DNA of 64,000 bases from contig NC_092570.1 of assembly GCF_037975245.1 (NCBI RefSeq), positions 8,245,001 through 8,309,000 of the forward strand, read 5' to 3'. The stretch comes from Apostichopus japonicus. Taxonomy: Eukaryota > Echinodermata > Holothuroidea > Aspidochirotida > Stichopodidae. The translations under genes were made by a program, and so were the position numbers. Positions 47,812 through 61,900 of this stretch are shown here, in pieces; within the stretch, counting starts at the first letter, position 1, and each line of letters opens with the position of its first letter. A model generated the notes under the pieces. The model was not told the DNA's origin. It made no database searches and worked only from the letters and a program-made list of their open reading frames with translations.

Positions 47812-48046
47812 ATGTATGTATTTTAGATCCTCCTGCAAGCAGGAACTCGAGAAGAAGCCTCATTGGCTTATCAAAGCCGCAAGCTGACCGAAGTCAGTCT
47901 CTTACATTCATATTTAACATCCATGATGATGAATTGTTAATTGTCAACACCTCTGTAACTGGACGACATACATTAATCTGGGAGTGACTCGAACCGGGGA
48001 CCTTATGATTGAAAGGCACCAGCGTTAACCACTGAGCTAACACTCG
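47812..48046 (-). mobile_element. tRNA-derived SINE, copy 2
   Basis: Minus-strand A box TAGCTCAGTGG (48029-48039) and B box GGTTCGAGTCA (47985-47995) have tRNA-like spacing of 44. The body then matches 16920-17162, ending in a TACATACATA-type tail. Orientation is the same as copy 1. Confidence 0.85.
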
Positions 48047-48049
48047 TAT

Positions 48050-49463
48050 AGATGTAATAGTAATTAACTGAAAAGTGTATGTGTGATGTTTAATAATATA
48101 ATCATGGGGTAGAGTGTGTGTTCACCATGTATTTTTAACACAGACTCCATGTTACAGAACTTTTGTTTGTAGGCATTTGTGTGATGTTAAATAGAAGCAG
48201 ACTTTAAACTATGATATATAATAAATGCTACAGGGCAGGGCAGGACAGGGCAGGGCAAATTTTTAAGGATTTGGACAACCAGCCTTACAGTTTGGTTTTC
48301 AGAACAGCAAACTTGGTTACAGTCTGGTAAAAATGTAGCAGAACAGCAATAACCAGCATGTCACAGGATGTGCTCTGTATGAGAAGATACATGTGTAAGT
48401 TGGTGAATAAAACACCAGCTTTGGGATGATTGCAACTTTCCTTTTTCCCTATTTGGGGTTATTTAGTTACAATGAGATATGAATTTAATGTAAGCAGCTA
48501 GCCGTCTCCCGGACAACCTCCACAGTTGAGTTTGGTAGTCCGAACAATCCAAACCCTGCAGGGTGAGACATTGAAGCAAACATCTGCAGTCAGTTTGTTA
48601 TAGAAATTACAGTAGCTGACTAGTCATGTTCATCATTGTATGTACCCTGTATAAGGTATTGATTAATGTGTGAATCCATAGACATGACCAAAGATGTTCA
48701 CCTAGACTGTAAAATGAAGCAGAACTGGTATCTAGCCGTGTGTCATTTATCAGGCAACGGTAACTCAGAGTAATTCATGTCTGGTGTTGCCGACTTATCA
48801 CAATACTACAGTGTAAACAATATAATGTTTGAGTACCATTGTAGACAGCTCGACCGACGTGTTCAGGAAGTTCAGAATTTGATATTAGCAGACTGTCTGT
48901 GATGAGAGCGGCCAGGAAAAATAACCTCTTACTCACCTTGAGTAAGAGGATGTGTGCACTTAACATCACCATAGATTTAATACATTGAGCTACTAGCCTA
49001 CTACATGTACAGTGCATGTGTACAGCATGTAGCTTAGCTCAGCATCAGGTGAACATGTTCTTTATAAATCACTGCAGGGGAGTTTGTAAGTTGTTTTATT
49101 GCCTTTGTTCAACAAATTGAAGCCTGTGGTTGGTTTATCAAATGACATTTCAATGTACTGTAGCATCCTGCTGGATCTGTGTATTGGAAGAACAGGATTT
49201 CCAGTTTGTTTTTTGTTGTACTACATTCGATTTACTGGATTCCTGTTTGTCATTGGATGAAATACAGGATAAAATAGAAACACGGTCGATTTCAAGTTTT
49301 GACCATTGCGATAGTCGGTGTATTATAAACGAGTGATGTACCAGATTCTTACTTAAGATGCAATGCAGAAAATTGTGGTAGTTTCCCTTAACTTTCTCAG
49401 AAGTGACAGTACAGTGAGACTCACCTCAAGTCTTCTTATTTGTACTTTTTGATTTCTTTTCAG
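48050..49463. other. Upstream intron or flank of the FERM gene
   Basis: No coding segment is recognised. A short GGGCA/GGACA repeat lies at 48232-48256. It ends at the acceptor of the first coding exon of the FERM gene. Confidence 0.45.
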
Positions 49464-49501
49464 GTCTTTATAGCTCAGTGGAATACTGACCCAACTTAGA
49501 G

Positions 49502-49927
49502 ATGCTGCAGTCGTCGATCACCGGCTCAGCAGAATACACCTCCAATAACATGGCCAACCCGTACCCGACTCCCCACTCTACTCCCCATTCCGGGGGGTAT
49601 CCTATGGGTCGTCAGGGTCACCCGGAGCAGGACCCACATCTCCCCCCTCATGGACTCACACAGTCGCCGATGCCGGGCAATCACTCATATACCTACGGAG
49701 CTACGATGGACTCCCAACACATGTCCTCCATGGAACGTTACAGCGAAAAAGATATGTCGTATGGGACCACGCCGTCCATGACGCCCACTCATTCGTACAG
49801 CACTGCCCGCTCCGACCACACCTCCTCGATGAGGACTGACAGTCTCTACCGATCTAGCAAACGAGGGCGTCTCATGCCCTGCAAAGTCCACATGCTCGAT
49901 GACACGGTTATGTCAGTGGAAGTACCG
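49502..49927 (+). CDS. FERM gene exon with ATG and disordered N-terminal extension
   Basis: Encodes residues 1-142 and ends in phase 0 at CCG|GTAGGT. The first ~120 residues carry PTPHSTPHS, PHLPPHG and TPSMTPTHSYSTARS-type low complexity with no domain. The last ~19 begin the FERM F1 beta-grasp fold. Confidence 0.85.
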
Positions 49928-52900
49928 GTAGGTGCACAGGTTCTGTGAGGCACTGTGTCAAAAAACGAACGCTGCAGCAGCTATGCAAAATGCCCCCTAA
50001 AAAATGCCCCCTGCAAAATACCCCCTGCAGGAAGGTCTGCTCAATATTAATGAGGTAGAGATTATCTCAGAGAATGACCAGCAGTGTCGTCTATACGATG
50101 AGAAACTGCAGTGCCTAATTGTGTGAAACTGCATAGCACGAAACATCACATCCCATATAGCCTGGCTATAGAAAACTGCAGCCTCGTCAGCATGCTACTT
50201 TTGACACAGTGCCCTTAACCTACTTCAATTATTCCCATCACAGCTTAAGTACTGGAATAAAGTTTGATTTGATTTCTAAGTTGTTATCTAGAGGAGAACT
50301 TTATTACCAACATGGTGTACATTCTTTCTTAATCACCTTCAATGTTTACACTTTATCTAGAATAGCTCATTACTCTTATATAATTACAGGCAGTCAGTCT
50401 TCATAGGAGCTTGGAACGCAGTTTTAACTACTATTTATAAGGGCATGGAGCATAGTACAGGGTGTGCAATATAAATGCAACAAAAAGTTTCCAAAAGTAA
50501 CTTTAAAATCAAGGTTCATTTTTAGTGATAATGTTACTTTTACACATTCTATTATACAGGCTCTCTAGTGGATAAGCAGTTTGCTAACACTTTTATTTTA
50601 TTTTGATAATGTTGTAAACGACTTAACAGATCACCTTTCACCAGTGAAACTTGGCAGGGAAGCCAATTAAATACACTTTGTGAAAGAGAGATAGGTGAAG
50701 AACTTGACCTTTGTTTTATATTTATAGTTCACCTGGATATATTGGGGACATTATTTGAACATAAAAGCAGGTTTTTGTTGATTTTGTCAAAAATTTGATC
50801 ATAGTGTGAATTTGATTTCCAAAACCTTATAAAACTTGTAGTGTGGTAATTTTGTTTAGTCAAGTTTCCTTTCTCAAGTTATGAGTCTAATTAAAGTAGT
50901 TTTCTACATACAACACATTAACTAGTGTAGTGAGTGCCGATCAACATTTGACCGCATTCAGTCACAGAAGACCGCCTTCTATCTCTGTTTTCTATTCCTT
51001 CTGTGATACTATTTCATGCGATCTCAGCATTTTTGTTGCCCAGACATCCCTTTCTTTGCACTAATTTTAAGAATATACAGTACCTAACAAATACTGATTC
51101 AGTATTGTCAGCTAATTCTCTCCTTTATTTGACATGAAATTTGAACAAGTTATTTGAGTCACATTACAGGATTATGGCATGTACTGTAATAAATCTTTAC
51201 ATCCATCCCATGACAGTGGGTTCAATTCTACTGTTTCATTAGCAGATGCTGATTCCCAAGGTAAAGTCCACAGAAAAACATTCATTGCATTGGAAAAACA
51301 ATTTATATAAATGAAGCCATTTACATTGGTGTAGGATAATGTTGAGGTCCAGTAGCAGAAGTAGTAACAATGTATTAGTAGTATTTTAGTGTCTCATCAT
51401 AAATATGTCTTCTAGACTGGTGAAAGATACCACCACACACCCACTTGGCAAAAATCAACCCTTCCAAACAGTGGGAACTTGCTACTTCAATCATTTCACT
51501 AGAATGAATACAAGTACTCATCTCCTGTCCTTATGCTTGACTAGTGTACTGTAAAGCTTGACATTCCAACCCCTGAACCAAACAAAAGTGAAAGATTTTA
51601 TCACAAGACCAGATGGGTTTGAAAGTAGTCACTGAAGCAGAAATTGTAAACCTTGAGTTTTCCACACAGTTTTGATGGTAAACAGATCCATCTCCCCCTC
51701 CTATTGCACTGTAAACCACTGTAGCCACCACATGTTAATAATGACTATAGAACCTTGTTATAGGATCGCTCTATTGTCACTACAAACAAAGGGACGCCCT
51801 TGGAAGGGAGTGATGATGGTGAAATTGTGCACTTAATTGAAGACCGTTGCTAAGGGGAACAAAAAATATATGCTGAATTGAGTTAATTGCCAATGCATTA
51901 TAAGAGCATGACTGAATTATGGTCACAGTTAGGAAATGTACAGTAATTGGCAAAGTAAAGGAATTTAGAAAATACTACTGTATGCCTGATTACCAGCGAG
52001 AGATTCTTTACTTTTTAGCAAGAATGTTTGTTTTTTATGATGTACATGCTTTGAGAAAATTACAGAAAATTGATCTGTTGTCTACAATATGTATATATTG
52101 TATATTTACTTTAAACGTAAAGTTTCCCAACATTGCCACTTGCTGTACCTTGATTCTTGGTATATTCTGATTTGTAAATTTAAGGGAAAAGTATTTGTTT
52201 GCTAAGAAAGGTTTTCAAATGACATGGCCTTTTCAGGGTTGAGAAAATATGTCAGATTCAATCACATATATTAAATGCATCTTAATTGTATTTCTATCAT
52301 CTCATACCCATGCCATTTCAAAACATCTACCAAACCCTCAACATGCAGCAGCACCTTGCCTGCACAGAGTCCCTTACCTCTAGGGTTGCTGCCCACTTCC
52401 TCTCCTTGAACCTGCTATATACCAAATTCTCAATTCTTCAGTCTTCAGCTTGTCCTTTCAGTAAATCCTGGATCTTCCAAATTACTACCAGATTTTGTCT
52501 CGGTATGAGAAACTTTATCATCCTCTTTTGGTGTTTCCCATACTTTGAGGTAGTTTGCTATTTCAATGGAACATTGCTTTCATTGTGTGAAATCATGTCA
52601 AAAGTGGAATACACATTCCAACTGTTGTACTCTACACAAATGAACTTATACAACTATAATTTGACTAGTGAAAAATAAATGTTCAGTGTTATGTTTGTAA
52701 TAATTTCTTTCTGCAAACTTTGCTATTGAAGACAATTTAGATAAATTATTACAAAGTTTGCAAAAGAAAAGTGGACAATTAAATTGTTTTCTGGAAAAAA
52801 TTAGAAGTAATTTTTGTCCTCAATATTGCAATTTATTGCAACTTATTGCAATATATTGCTGCATTATTTGAATGTATTTGTATCTCTTCCACTTAAATAT

Positions 52901-55900
52901 ATAGCTGTGTAACATCTAGCTTGCCTCGTTTAATACCAGTTTCTAATTGTGGTCATAAACTTGCGGTCCTAACTCCATAACTGTACTTCGAAGTCTAGAA
53001 CTGTTTGTTGCTTTATTTCTTATAGTGCCATTTATAGTGTTTACATTCGCCAAGTCTTCTGCTGGACATTCAGGCTATGGTACAGTATACTTTACAGATC
53101 TCTGTTAAATAATTTGCTAAAATGTCATACTATACAATATCATGGCCACGCACGCCAAACGGATGACAGTTTATTGGCATAAATACAATTATATTTAATA
53201 AAAATAAAGAAGCGGTTACTTCAACCCTGATATATCCAGCACGCCTATATGCCCATGCATATTACAAACCGGCTTGCTATTTACGGCATAAACCGCACCG
53301 CACTCGTGAATGAAAACAATTCAAGGTTGTTTATTGGTTATACATATTATACTATACAGTCTACATAAGAATCACATAGGCTTTAGTACTTAGTTTGCAT
53401 ATTGCATTTTCTTAAGTGATGAAGGTCATTGTTGTTATTGGTTTCTTTCAAAACTTGTGATGAGTGAAACGGTAAATGAGTCAATTAAATATGCAGTTCT
53501 CCTCCATTTTTTAGAAAGTTACGAATAAGCAGAGTGGAAGGAAAAGAATGAGGTGGAAGAAATGCAAGCTTAGGAGAAATTTTCCACATCATCTTTCATT
53601 TTTACATGTATTATCACTAAATATACATCATTAAATAGTGTGCAATGCTTCTAAAATCCTTGTTGGAAATTTAATGAAAATAGTATTTGAAACATTGAAA
53701 AGCAAGTTGTATACAAGTTCCATTGTTTAAGGCATTGCCTAGAAAAGTAGAAAACCTTTCCACTTATCATTGTGTAATTATTCTGTATTACCCCAACTTG
53801 ATCCAAATCCAACCCATCTCTTATATCCTCGGGAATGAAAATTGACAAGCTAAGTTTCCAAGTCCTTTTTTGTTTCCATCCCAAAGTAAATTCTAGCAGC
53901 CAAAGAAGTGAAGCAGTCCTACTAGCCCAAAGGGATTCTGCTTGACTATGCAGAACTGAAAAACACCTACACAATGTCACTAGTGAGCGGTACTATGACA
54001 GAGAGAGAGAGAGAGAGAAAGAGAGACGGGAGGAGGAGATGAAATGAAATCCTTCAGACCTGTGTTGGTGCATAATAATAAGTAGTGCAGCATTCTTGGC
54101 ATCTTCTCTGCTGTGGTTAACTGTAAACAGAAGAGACAAGGCAATCATCGGTGGTAGTGGCTACTTGCTTCTCTAGTATTCAGTAGTTAAAACAGGTCAT
54201 TCTTCGGTTACAGCCAGGGAAATGCTACTCTGAGATTTTTCCCTGGTTACAGTATATTATTAACACTGGTGCTTTGATTATGACTGGCAGCTACAGTACT
54301 TGTCTCATAATGAGATGAAGTAGGAATATGCGGCAGTCACAACTGTAATAAAATGAGTGATTCTCTTAGCTCAGTGAATATATCATATATAGTGTGATGA
54401 ATATTACATGAAATGTCAAGAGTTGGGGCTGTGGATTAGCTTCACTCATAATACACTGGAAAAATACACAACTCTCTAGGTTACGGGAAATTTTGAACAA
54501 AGAAGACAAAATTTGCAATTTAGTGCAGTCTGTGTAGAGTATAACCAAAGAGGATGAAGCCATCTACACTATGTGATGTTGAGATAAACAAAAAGGAGAA
54601 CTTTCAGAAAATTGATAACATTGAGGACACTCTGCTGTGATTTCATTCTTGATAATCTGCCCTCTCTCCCTCCTCCTTACAAGGGTAAGAAGAGGAGTCT
54701 AAAACATTTGAAAAAAATAGTTGTGTAATAAAACTCATCTGGTGCAAGTGAAGTGCTGGACTCCTTGAATGGAAGCTGGCTCTCTTGTGTAAACATGTTA
54801 TCTTCTTCGAGTGTTCCTTTTACCATAAGTGACCCATTTCCACTTTCAGAATAACATTACTTATGATAGAAAAAAAAGACAACTATTTTTAACACTCTTT
54901 TAAGAAAGAGAAGTATTTAAAAAGAACACACTGACAATTCTGAGTCATTGAAGTTGTCAGTAAAGTCTAGACCGAAAATGTTATTGTTAATGATACATAC
55001 AGGTTGCATCAGCTTATCCCTCTTGTGAACCATTTCTGAATTTGGTACAGGATTGACGGTATTACATGCAACACTAATGCTAAGGTTTTGGGGTTCATTT
55101 TTGCTATTTCTTGGTTTGCTGACAATTGTCTGTCAAGTTTCATTAATACATTGCATTCATGCACTGTGGGTACAGCACTCTAGGCAGGATTACTTGAAAT
55201 TGCGTACTCATCTTGCCTCAGGGATGAGCTGCAAAAGATAAAATCCAATCAGATGTTTGATCATCATCTTCATCCTTTCCCTCTTCTCTCGATCTTATTT
55301 CACTCCATCGCAAATTGCCTCTCGTCGGTTCCGACCAATTTTTTGATAAATTAAACCGACCAAACTGATTTGAAATTGCAGTTTTCTTAGTTTTTTTTTT
55401 CATATTTTGCAGATGACCAATTGATGGGTTTTTTTTTTTTTTTTGATCAGGCATTTCACAAATTGCTTCAGGCTTTCTGGTTAATGAGAACAGAATGCTT
55501 TAGAATTTTATGATTAAATGGAGATTGGAAGAATCAAAATGAACATGAGATTTGGAATATGAGAGGAATAAATGTGAGTGTTCATGAAAAATGTATGAAA
55601 TAAAGATATTTAGTTTAATTATTCACATCTCTTTCTAAAAAGCAAAGAGGTCCACTTACCATACATAGGTTGATGTGGTGGGGCTTGGAAGAATACTGTG
55701 TGGTAGTCCAGGTACAAAAGGGATGAAAGGAGGGGGAAAGGGGACTTGATTGTTGGGGAGGGGAGGTGGGGACAAGGTGGGTACAAACATACTAGAGGGA
55801 GCAATCATCCTCATTGACATGGATGAGTCTTCTTTGTAAATGCTAAAGGGCTCTGGTCCCTTACTGGAAACTATGGTGGCTTCTCTTTACTCTTATCTGG

Positions 55901-58900
55901 CTCCACACAAACAGTACACAACATGTCTGCATTTATGTCATTTCAACAGTGAGTATGGCATAAGGACTGAGTGAATTCCTTGATGTTGAAAGTTCAACAT
56001 ACTTTCACTGCCACCCCTCAATCCCGCAAAGCATTTATCTTGTCACAGAGAGGCCTGTCTTTCATGTAAGTAGCACTCCCTTACTGTCTAGTGATAATTT
56101 AGCCAGTCAGAAACTCCGAGAAAGTACTGTTGAAGACTAAGACTTGTTACCAATGATGGCATTCTAACATAAGTGGCCAACTGATGAACTGATACTAATG
56201 GACATGGATATTGTAACACTGGTGGTGTTGATGAAGTTACCCATACTGTAGTCGTGTACCTGTAGTCTTCTCAGCAGTAACTTTGATTTAAGACCTGGCC
56301 CATCCTGTACACTACAAATCCACAGAGAGGGTTCTCTGTCAATCAAACCAGAAAGCATTACACCATGTGTAGAGAGAGTTACAACTGTGTGTGATCATCA
56401 TAAGAGGAATGTACAGTAGGCCCAGTTTAGTGTTAAGGTATAGCATAACTTTTTGTTATTATTGTATCATATTTGGTTTTCAGGATCTAACAATGCCCTC
56501 ACCAGACAATAAAGCAACGGTTACAGTTTAACATGGATCAACCATTGTCTTTGATTAGTCACGGAATGTAAAGATAATATCTCGTTCTTCCGCCGGGGTC
56601 AAAGTCTATTCTATTGTGTTCAGTCATAGCAGTATTAAGATGAACCTGGTGACTCCAGAATTCTCAGTGTGTAGTGGATTGTAGTTATGTCTCCATTTAT
56701 TAACGTGACCAGTCACAGTTGTGTAGATACTATTGTGAAGTAGATATTGTTGTATTCAGACATGGCAGGTTACAGTCCTTTTTAGTTTTAGTCAGCGACT
56801 GGTGACTCCAGATTCTCAATGAGTAATGGGGTGCAGTAATATGTTCATTTATTCAGCAACCAATTAGACTGTTGTAAAGAAGGTTCTATTGTGCAGAATC
56901 TGATTCTATTGTGTACAGTCCTGGCAGGCATTATTCAGACCAGGTGTCTGAGTACAGAATTTTCAGTGGATGCTATAATGCAATATATTCATTTATTCAA
57001 CAACCAGTTACTATGCTTGAAGTATTCAAGCATACACTTTTAAAGTCAGTTCACTTAGCAGCATGCACGTATGGCTGGTTATCAGTTTAAGATACACATG
57101 GGCAGTTCTAACTTCTTCATATAATGTCATGTGATTTTGTGGTCCCTCTTTAAACTTCTGAATTCAAAAAGTAGTTTTTCATTGAGAATTGTTACAAAAA
57201 ATAATTGTCCACTTGTGACCTTTTAACCAAATTTCATGGCTCATAAACTTTGTGTTAGACTTTCGGATTATATGCATATCAATTTGCTGCCAGTGCAATG
57301 ATTGTCATTATTACAGCAATGCTAGTGTGTTTTGGGGTGTGATTTTGTGTTGGTTTTTTCAGTACAAATTGGAGTAAAACTTGTGGTAAAGCAACCAGAG
57401 AAGTAACTTATAGGTCAACTATCATTGCACGGAAATAATCTGTTATTCCATATAAGTAGAATTGATGTTATAGAATCTACAGATCTTGCAACTTTAGTAT
57501 TTTAAGCCTGCTTTATAAAGGTGTATCTTTAGGAGTGAGATCTTTCACTGAAAGTTTATAATACACCTTTGGTACTAGGTCAAAGGTACGCATAGTTGTG
57601 AAGTTTGCTTTCACATAGGTAGCACTTCAAGGTGTTAGTCCTTGTATGTACAGAAAATGGGACTGGGTGTGCGGGGGGGGGGGTGTGGGGGGATGACGAC
57701 ATGAAAATTGGGTGAGGGAGCATCGAGGAAGAGTTTGAAATGTTCGGTAACTCCTTGCACTGCAGAAAGTTAAGTGCGGGCATTATCAACCCTTGAGCTG
57801 CACTGCTTATAGTTTGATTTCCGACACCCGTCTGTAAGGTCAGTCTTGAAAGGAATCCATAACTACTTTTACGCTCTAATAATTATAAAGAAATCGTCAA
57901 GGAGAATTGAGTAATAATCTAATTGTGAAACTGAGGGAGAAGAGGAGAGGTGGCTTTAATGGATAGAGTCTCCATCTTCATCTCTCTTTCTCTATTAAAC
58001 TGTCCATCAGTAGAATGGGAACCTTTCAGGCTCCATTGTTAATGTATACTCTTTGCTGATTGGTTGAAGTTATTCCATTCACGACTTTAAAGGAGCATAT
58101 CGAAACGGTACTGTCCATCCATGGTATGCTTGAGACTAGATAATTATACATTGTAAAGACAGATATAGACTGATAGAGTTTCCTGATCTGACTGTGTGAG
58201 GAACCTCTATAACATCGGGCCATTATCCATGAACGTAAGTCAAAGTATAAAATTAATCGATTTTTAAACCTCTCAATTTCCATTTTGGAATATTGCTGTC
58301 AGATGTGTAAGATCACATTTCACAAACCAATTTCACACAAAAATCAGAAAGAGATGTGAGTTTGACACCGACATGAGAGTTCAAAGTTTGACCTGTTTCG
58401 GCCAGGTTTGTCTTGCCATATTTGCTATATTTTTTTCTGCTTATTTTGTTTTTAGAAGTCTTTTCAATTTTCTTCAGACAAGTTCAGTCGGATTTGTGAG
58501 AGAGAGTCGTTAACACCACTAGTAGTTCCCTTTTTCCCTGTCAAACTAAAGTTCCATGATGTTTGGGTGATTATTCCTACACCTTGTAGTACCAATACTG
58601 GGATCTTGGTGTAACATGGAGGTGTTTAGTTAGTTACTAATCTGGAATAGTTCACTTGTGGGCAAACCTCTACACACATGTAAGAAATTTAACAGCTCAC
58701 GGTTGGAGGGTTGTGCCCTTTTGTCAACAAGGTCAGGAGTGGAATGTTTGCTCCGAGCTCAAATGGTCCACTGACTGGTTTTGTGTTTGAAGAAAACTAA
58801 ATAGTTTCGGTACTAATGGCACAGCATGCTTCAATCTTTGCTCTGCCAAGTTTAGGGTTGTTGTTGTGCAGTCAATAATCCCTTACACTGTCTTATATAA

Positions 58901-61900
58901 TGCTGTGTTTTGTCAGAGCAACTCTCTTCCACATACTGTACTCTTTAACTATAGTACAGTATGTAAACAACTCAACATGTCTATATACATATTTAATCTG
59001 GTGTGGTCTTCAATGAGTGTTGCAATTCATTAAAAAGCCAGCACTTTATAATTTGTATCTAACATGTAAATTCTCATAAACTTGATTTCCAATATATACT
59101 AATTTTTTATGAAATGAAATTATGATGAAATCAGTTACCACTGAAAGAAACATTGTTGACACAATGCAAATCATTTGCCATGTAAATATCACTTGCTGGT
59201 AAAGAAATTTTGGTCGTGCAGCATTCCTCTCAATGAATAGCAGTTGATGCCATGTAGCTTTTTTTGTTTGAACTCACAGACTTGGAGAAAGTGGTCCAAA
59301 TTTTTTTGAAAGACCCTAAATCTGTAAAAGAGTAAAAGGATTGATCTTATCAAGAAGTACTGTCATAGAGAATTTAGTAAAACCCTTTAATCTGGAGGGA
59401 GATCTGTTGTTAGATGTACAGTACTAGTAACATTAATGATATAATATGTAACATTAATAATGTACATTATGTAACATTAATGAATACCAAACAAAAACGG
59501 CCATTAGATATCACCCTCAGATACAGTATGGCACATTATTGCTATGTCTCACTAAGTTAAGTAGGCCTGTCTCTTCTGAAGTATTACATATTAAAGCTAC
59601 ACACCAAACTCTGTGCTAAACAAATGAGCTTTCAACATTAATGCTACATCAAGAGTTCTTTTAGTTTCTCTTCCAGGTATTGAACATGAGTGACATGCCT
59701 ATAGTTCTTCAAGTATCTCCTTCAAGTATTGAACATTAATGCCATGTCTATAGTTCTTTCAGGTATCTCCTTCAAGTATTGAACATGAATGCCATGTCTA
59801 TAGTTCTTCAAGTATCTCCTTTCAGGTATTGAACATTAATGGTATGTCTATAAGTTCTTCAAGTATCCCTTTCAAGTATTGAACATGAATGCCATGTCTA
59901 TAGTTCTTCAAACTTGTATCTCTTTCAAGTATTGAACATTAATGGTATGTCTATAGTTCTTCAAGTATCTCCTTTCAGGTATTGAACATTAATGGCTACA
60001 TCTATACTTCTCTCAGGATATATAGGTGATAGTGCCTTTTGCTGTAGGTAACATCTAAGGACCTCTTTCTTTTTCTTTTCTTTCATCAGCACAATGCCTC
60101 TGGTGGTGAGTTATTTGTGGAGTGTTGTCGGCACATCAACCTCTATGAGCTGGACTATTTTGGAATTGAATATTATAGCAAAGGGAACAAAATGGTGAGC
60201 ATAAAAGAAACCATTCTTCATCCTTTAATTTAAATTGACATCTCCTGAGGGTTACTTTCATAAGTTGGTCCACATCAACTGATTATAGGGTGAAATGAAA
60301 TCAGATTCATTCACCTCCATCATGTAAAAAAGTTGAGCGTAACTTTTCGATGCTACTGGTGAAGTTTAAATACGAGATTCATGGAACATTCTCTGGTAGC
60401 TTTATATGGCTGTGCTTACTTGCTTTACCAATGCTGTGTCCGAGTGGATAACATTTGAAGCAATGGGGCTTAGCAACCGGGAGACGACCCCCGGCTAGGT
60501 CATAGGGAATTAGGGGTTTCATCCAAGAGCAATCTATGGTTTTTCCATCTGAAATGACTCTCCAAATTGAAGACATTCCAAATTTGAGATAAACTGTGGA
60601 AGGGGAAGCCACCCAACATGAAAGTTGTAATCCGTAAGCCCTTGCATACTTCTCCAACATTCATGGTCGCATAAGGGTCGTAGCAATAACTGCCTGATTG
60701 AACTGATTAAATAAAAAATAGTTGCTGGTAACCACCAATTCTGTTTAAAACATTCAAGATTGTCACCACCCTATCAGTGGAAACAATTAGTGTTTAACAT
60801 TTTTATGTAGCAGTTTTGATGGCTCTGAATTTGGTCTCTTTGAAAATGCTATGGTTCTTGTGGTAAACTGCTACGTATCTTTGGCCTTGTATAGGAATTT
60901 GAACATTTTGATTAGCATTTTTTCGATGCGATACTAGATAACTTATTCCCTGCCTACGGTGGAGATGTTTATTGAAAACCACTACTGGGTATTACCTTTG
61001 GAAGTTACCTTTAACATACTTTAACAACCCATTAGTGTGTGAGGTGAATATGCAATAGACGCCATTTTTTTCTTGCTTTCACGCTTGCTTAGCAATATTC
61101 TTCTTTTCTTTTTTCTGCCAGGTTTGGGTTGAGCCAGAAAAGCCGTTGACTAAGCAAGTTGATTGTAAGTAACAGAATATGTTATTCTGATTAAACTTTC
61201 TTAACACTTTGTAGATATATCTGTCTAACCTCCAATGTGGTTAGTTTACATTATAGCTGTGTTATATTGTAGATATATCTGTCTAACCACTGTGGTTAGT
61301 TTACATTATAGCTGTGTGCAATAACTGCTATGGTTACAGATCTTGTTGACAACACATGTTTGTGTAAGCAATTACTATATCCTTCCTGCCTCCCCATACA
61401 GTGTAATTAATCATTGTTCATGGGTCAAATAGTTTGGCGCAAAACCATTAGATGGACAGCAGAGGTGATTTAAGTGACTGAGTGGTCATTCACTAATCTT
61501 TGAACTGCTGGGTTTATGTGGTCACATCTTATCAGGTATTTAATAGCTGGTCAGTCATCTTGTGAATGATGACACTGTGTTTGGTCACTGTTGTCTTTGA
61601 CCATGACTCACACCACTTCCTGTCCAGTTTATCTTCTGCCCAATGAGAAGAGGAATTAACAAACACACTTCAAAAACCTCCTCCTCCTCAACCTTTATTC
61701 TTTGTTGGCATTTTCCTCAAGTGTATTCAGTGCTAAGGTAGAGGTCATGGGGGGGGGGGAGGGGGAACCCTTGTGTTAAGCAAAGTTACCTCAAATCAAT
61801 GACTATCTAACAATTTAAAAAATAATAACAATAATAACAGCAATATCCCTGACCTACCTCGACCTTTGAAAACAGAGGAACTTCTTGAAACTGACATTTT

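Noticed and set aside
47985-48046. tRNA gene on the minus strand
   Set aside because: A and B boxes are present, but the non-tRNA body is shared with the copy at 16.9 kb, so it is a SINE head.
53651-53980. Minus-strand 109-residue open frame
   Set aside because: Lies in the FERM intron, has no domain or splice support, and has no composition distinct from the surrounding intron.
60379-60660. Minus-strand 93-residue open frame in the FERM intron
   Set aside because: No recognisable domain; it overlaps a possible decayed SINE-like segment and is antisense to a well-supported gene.
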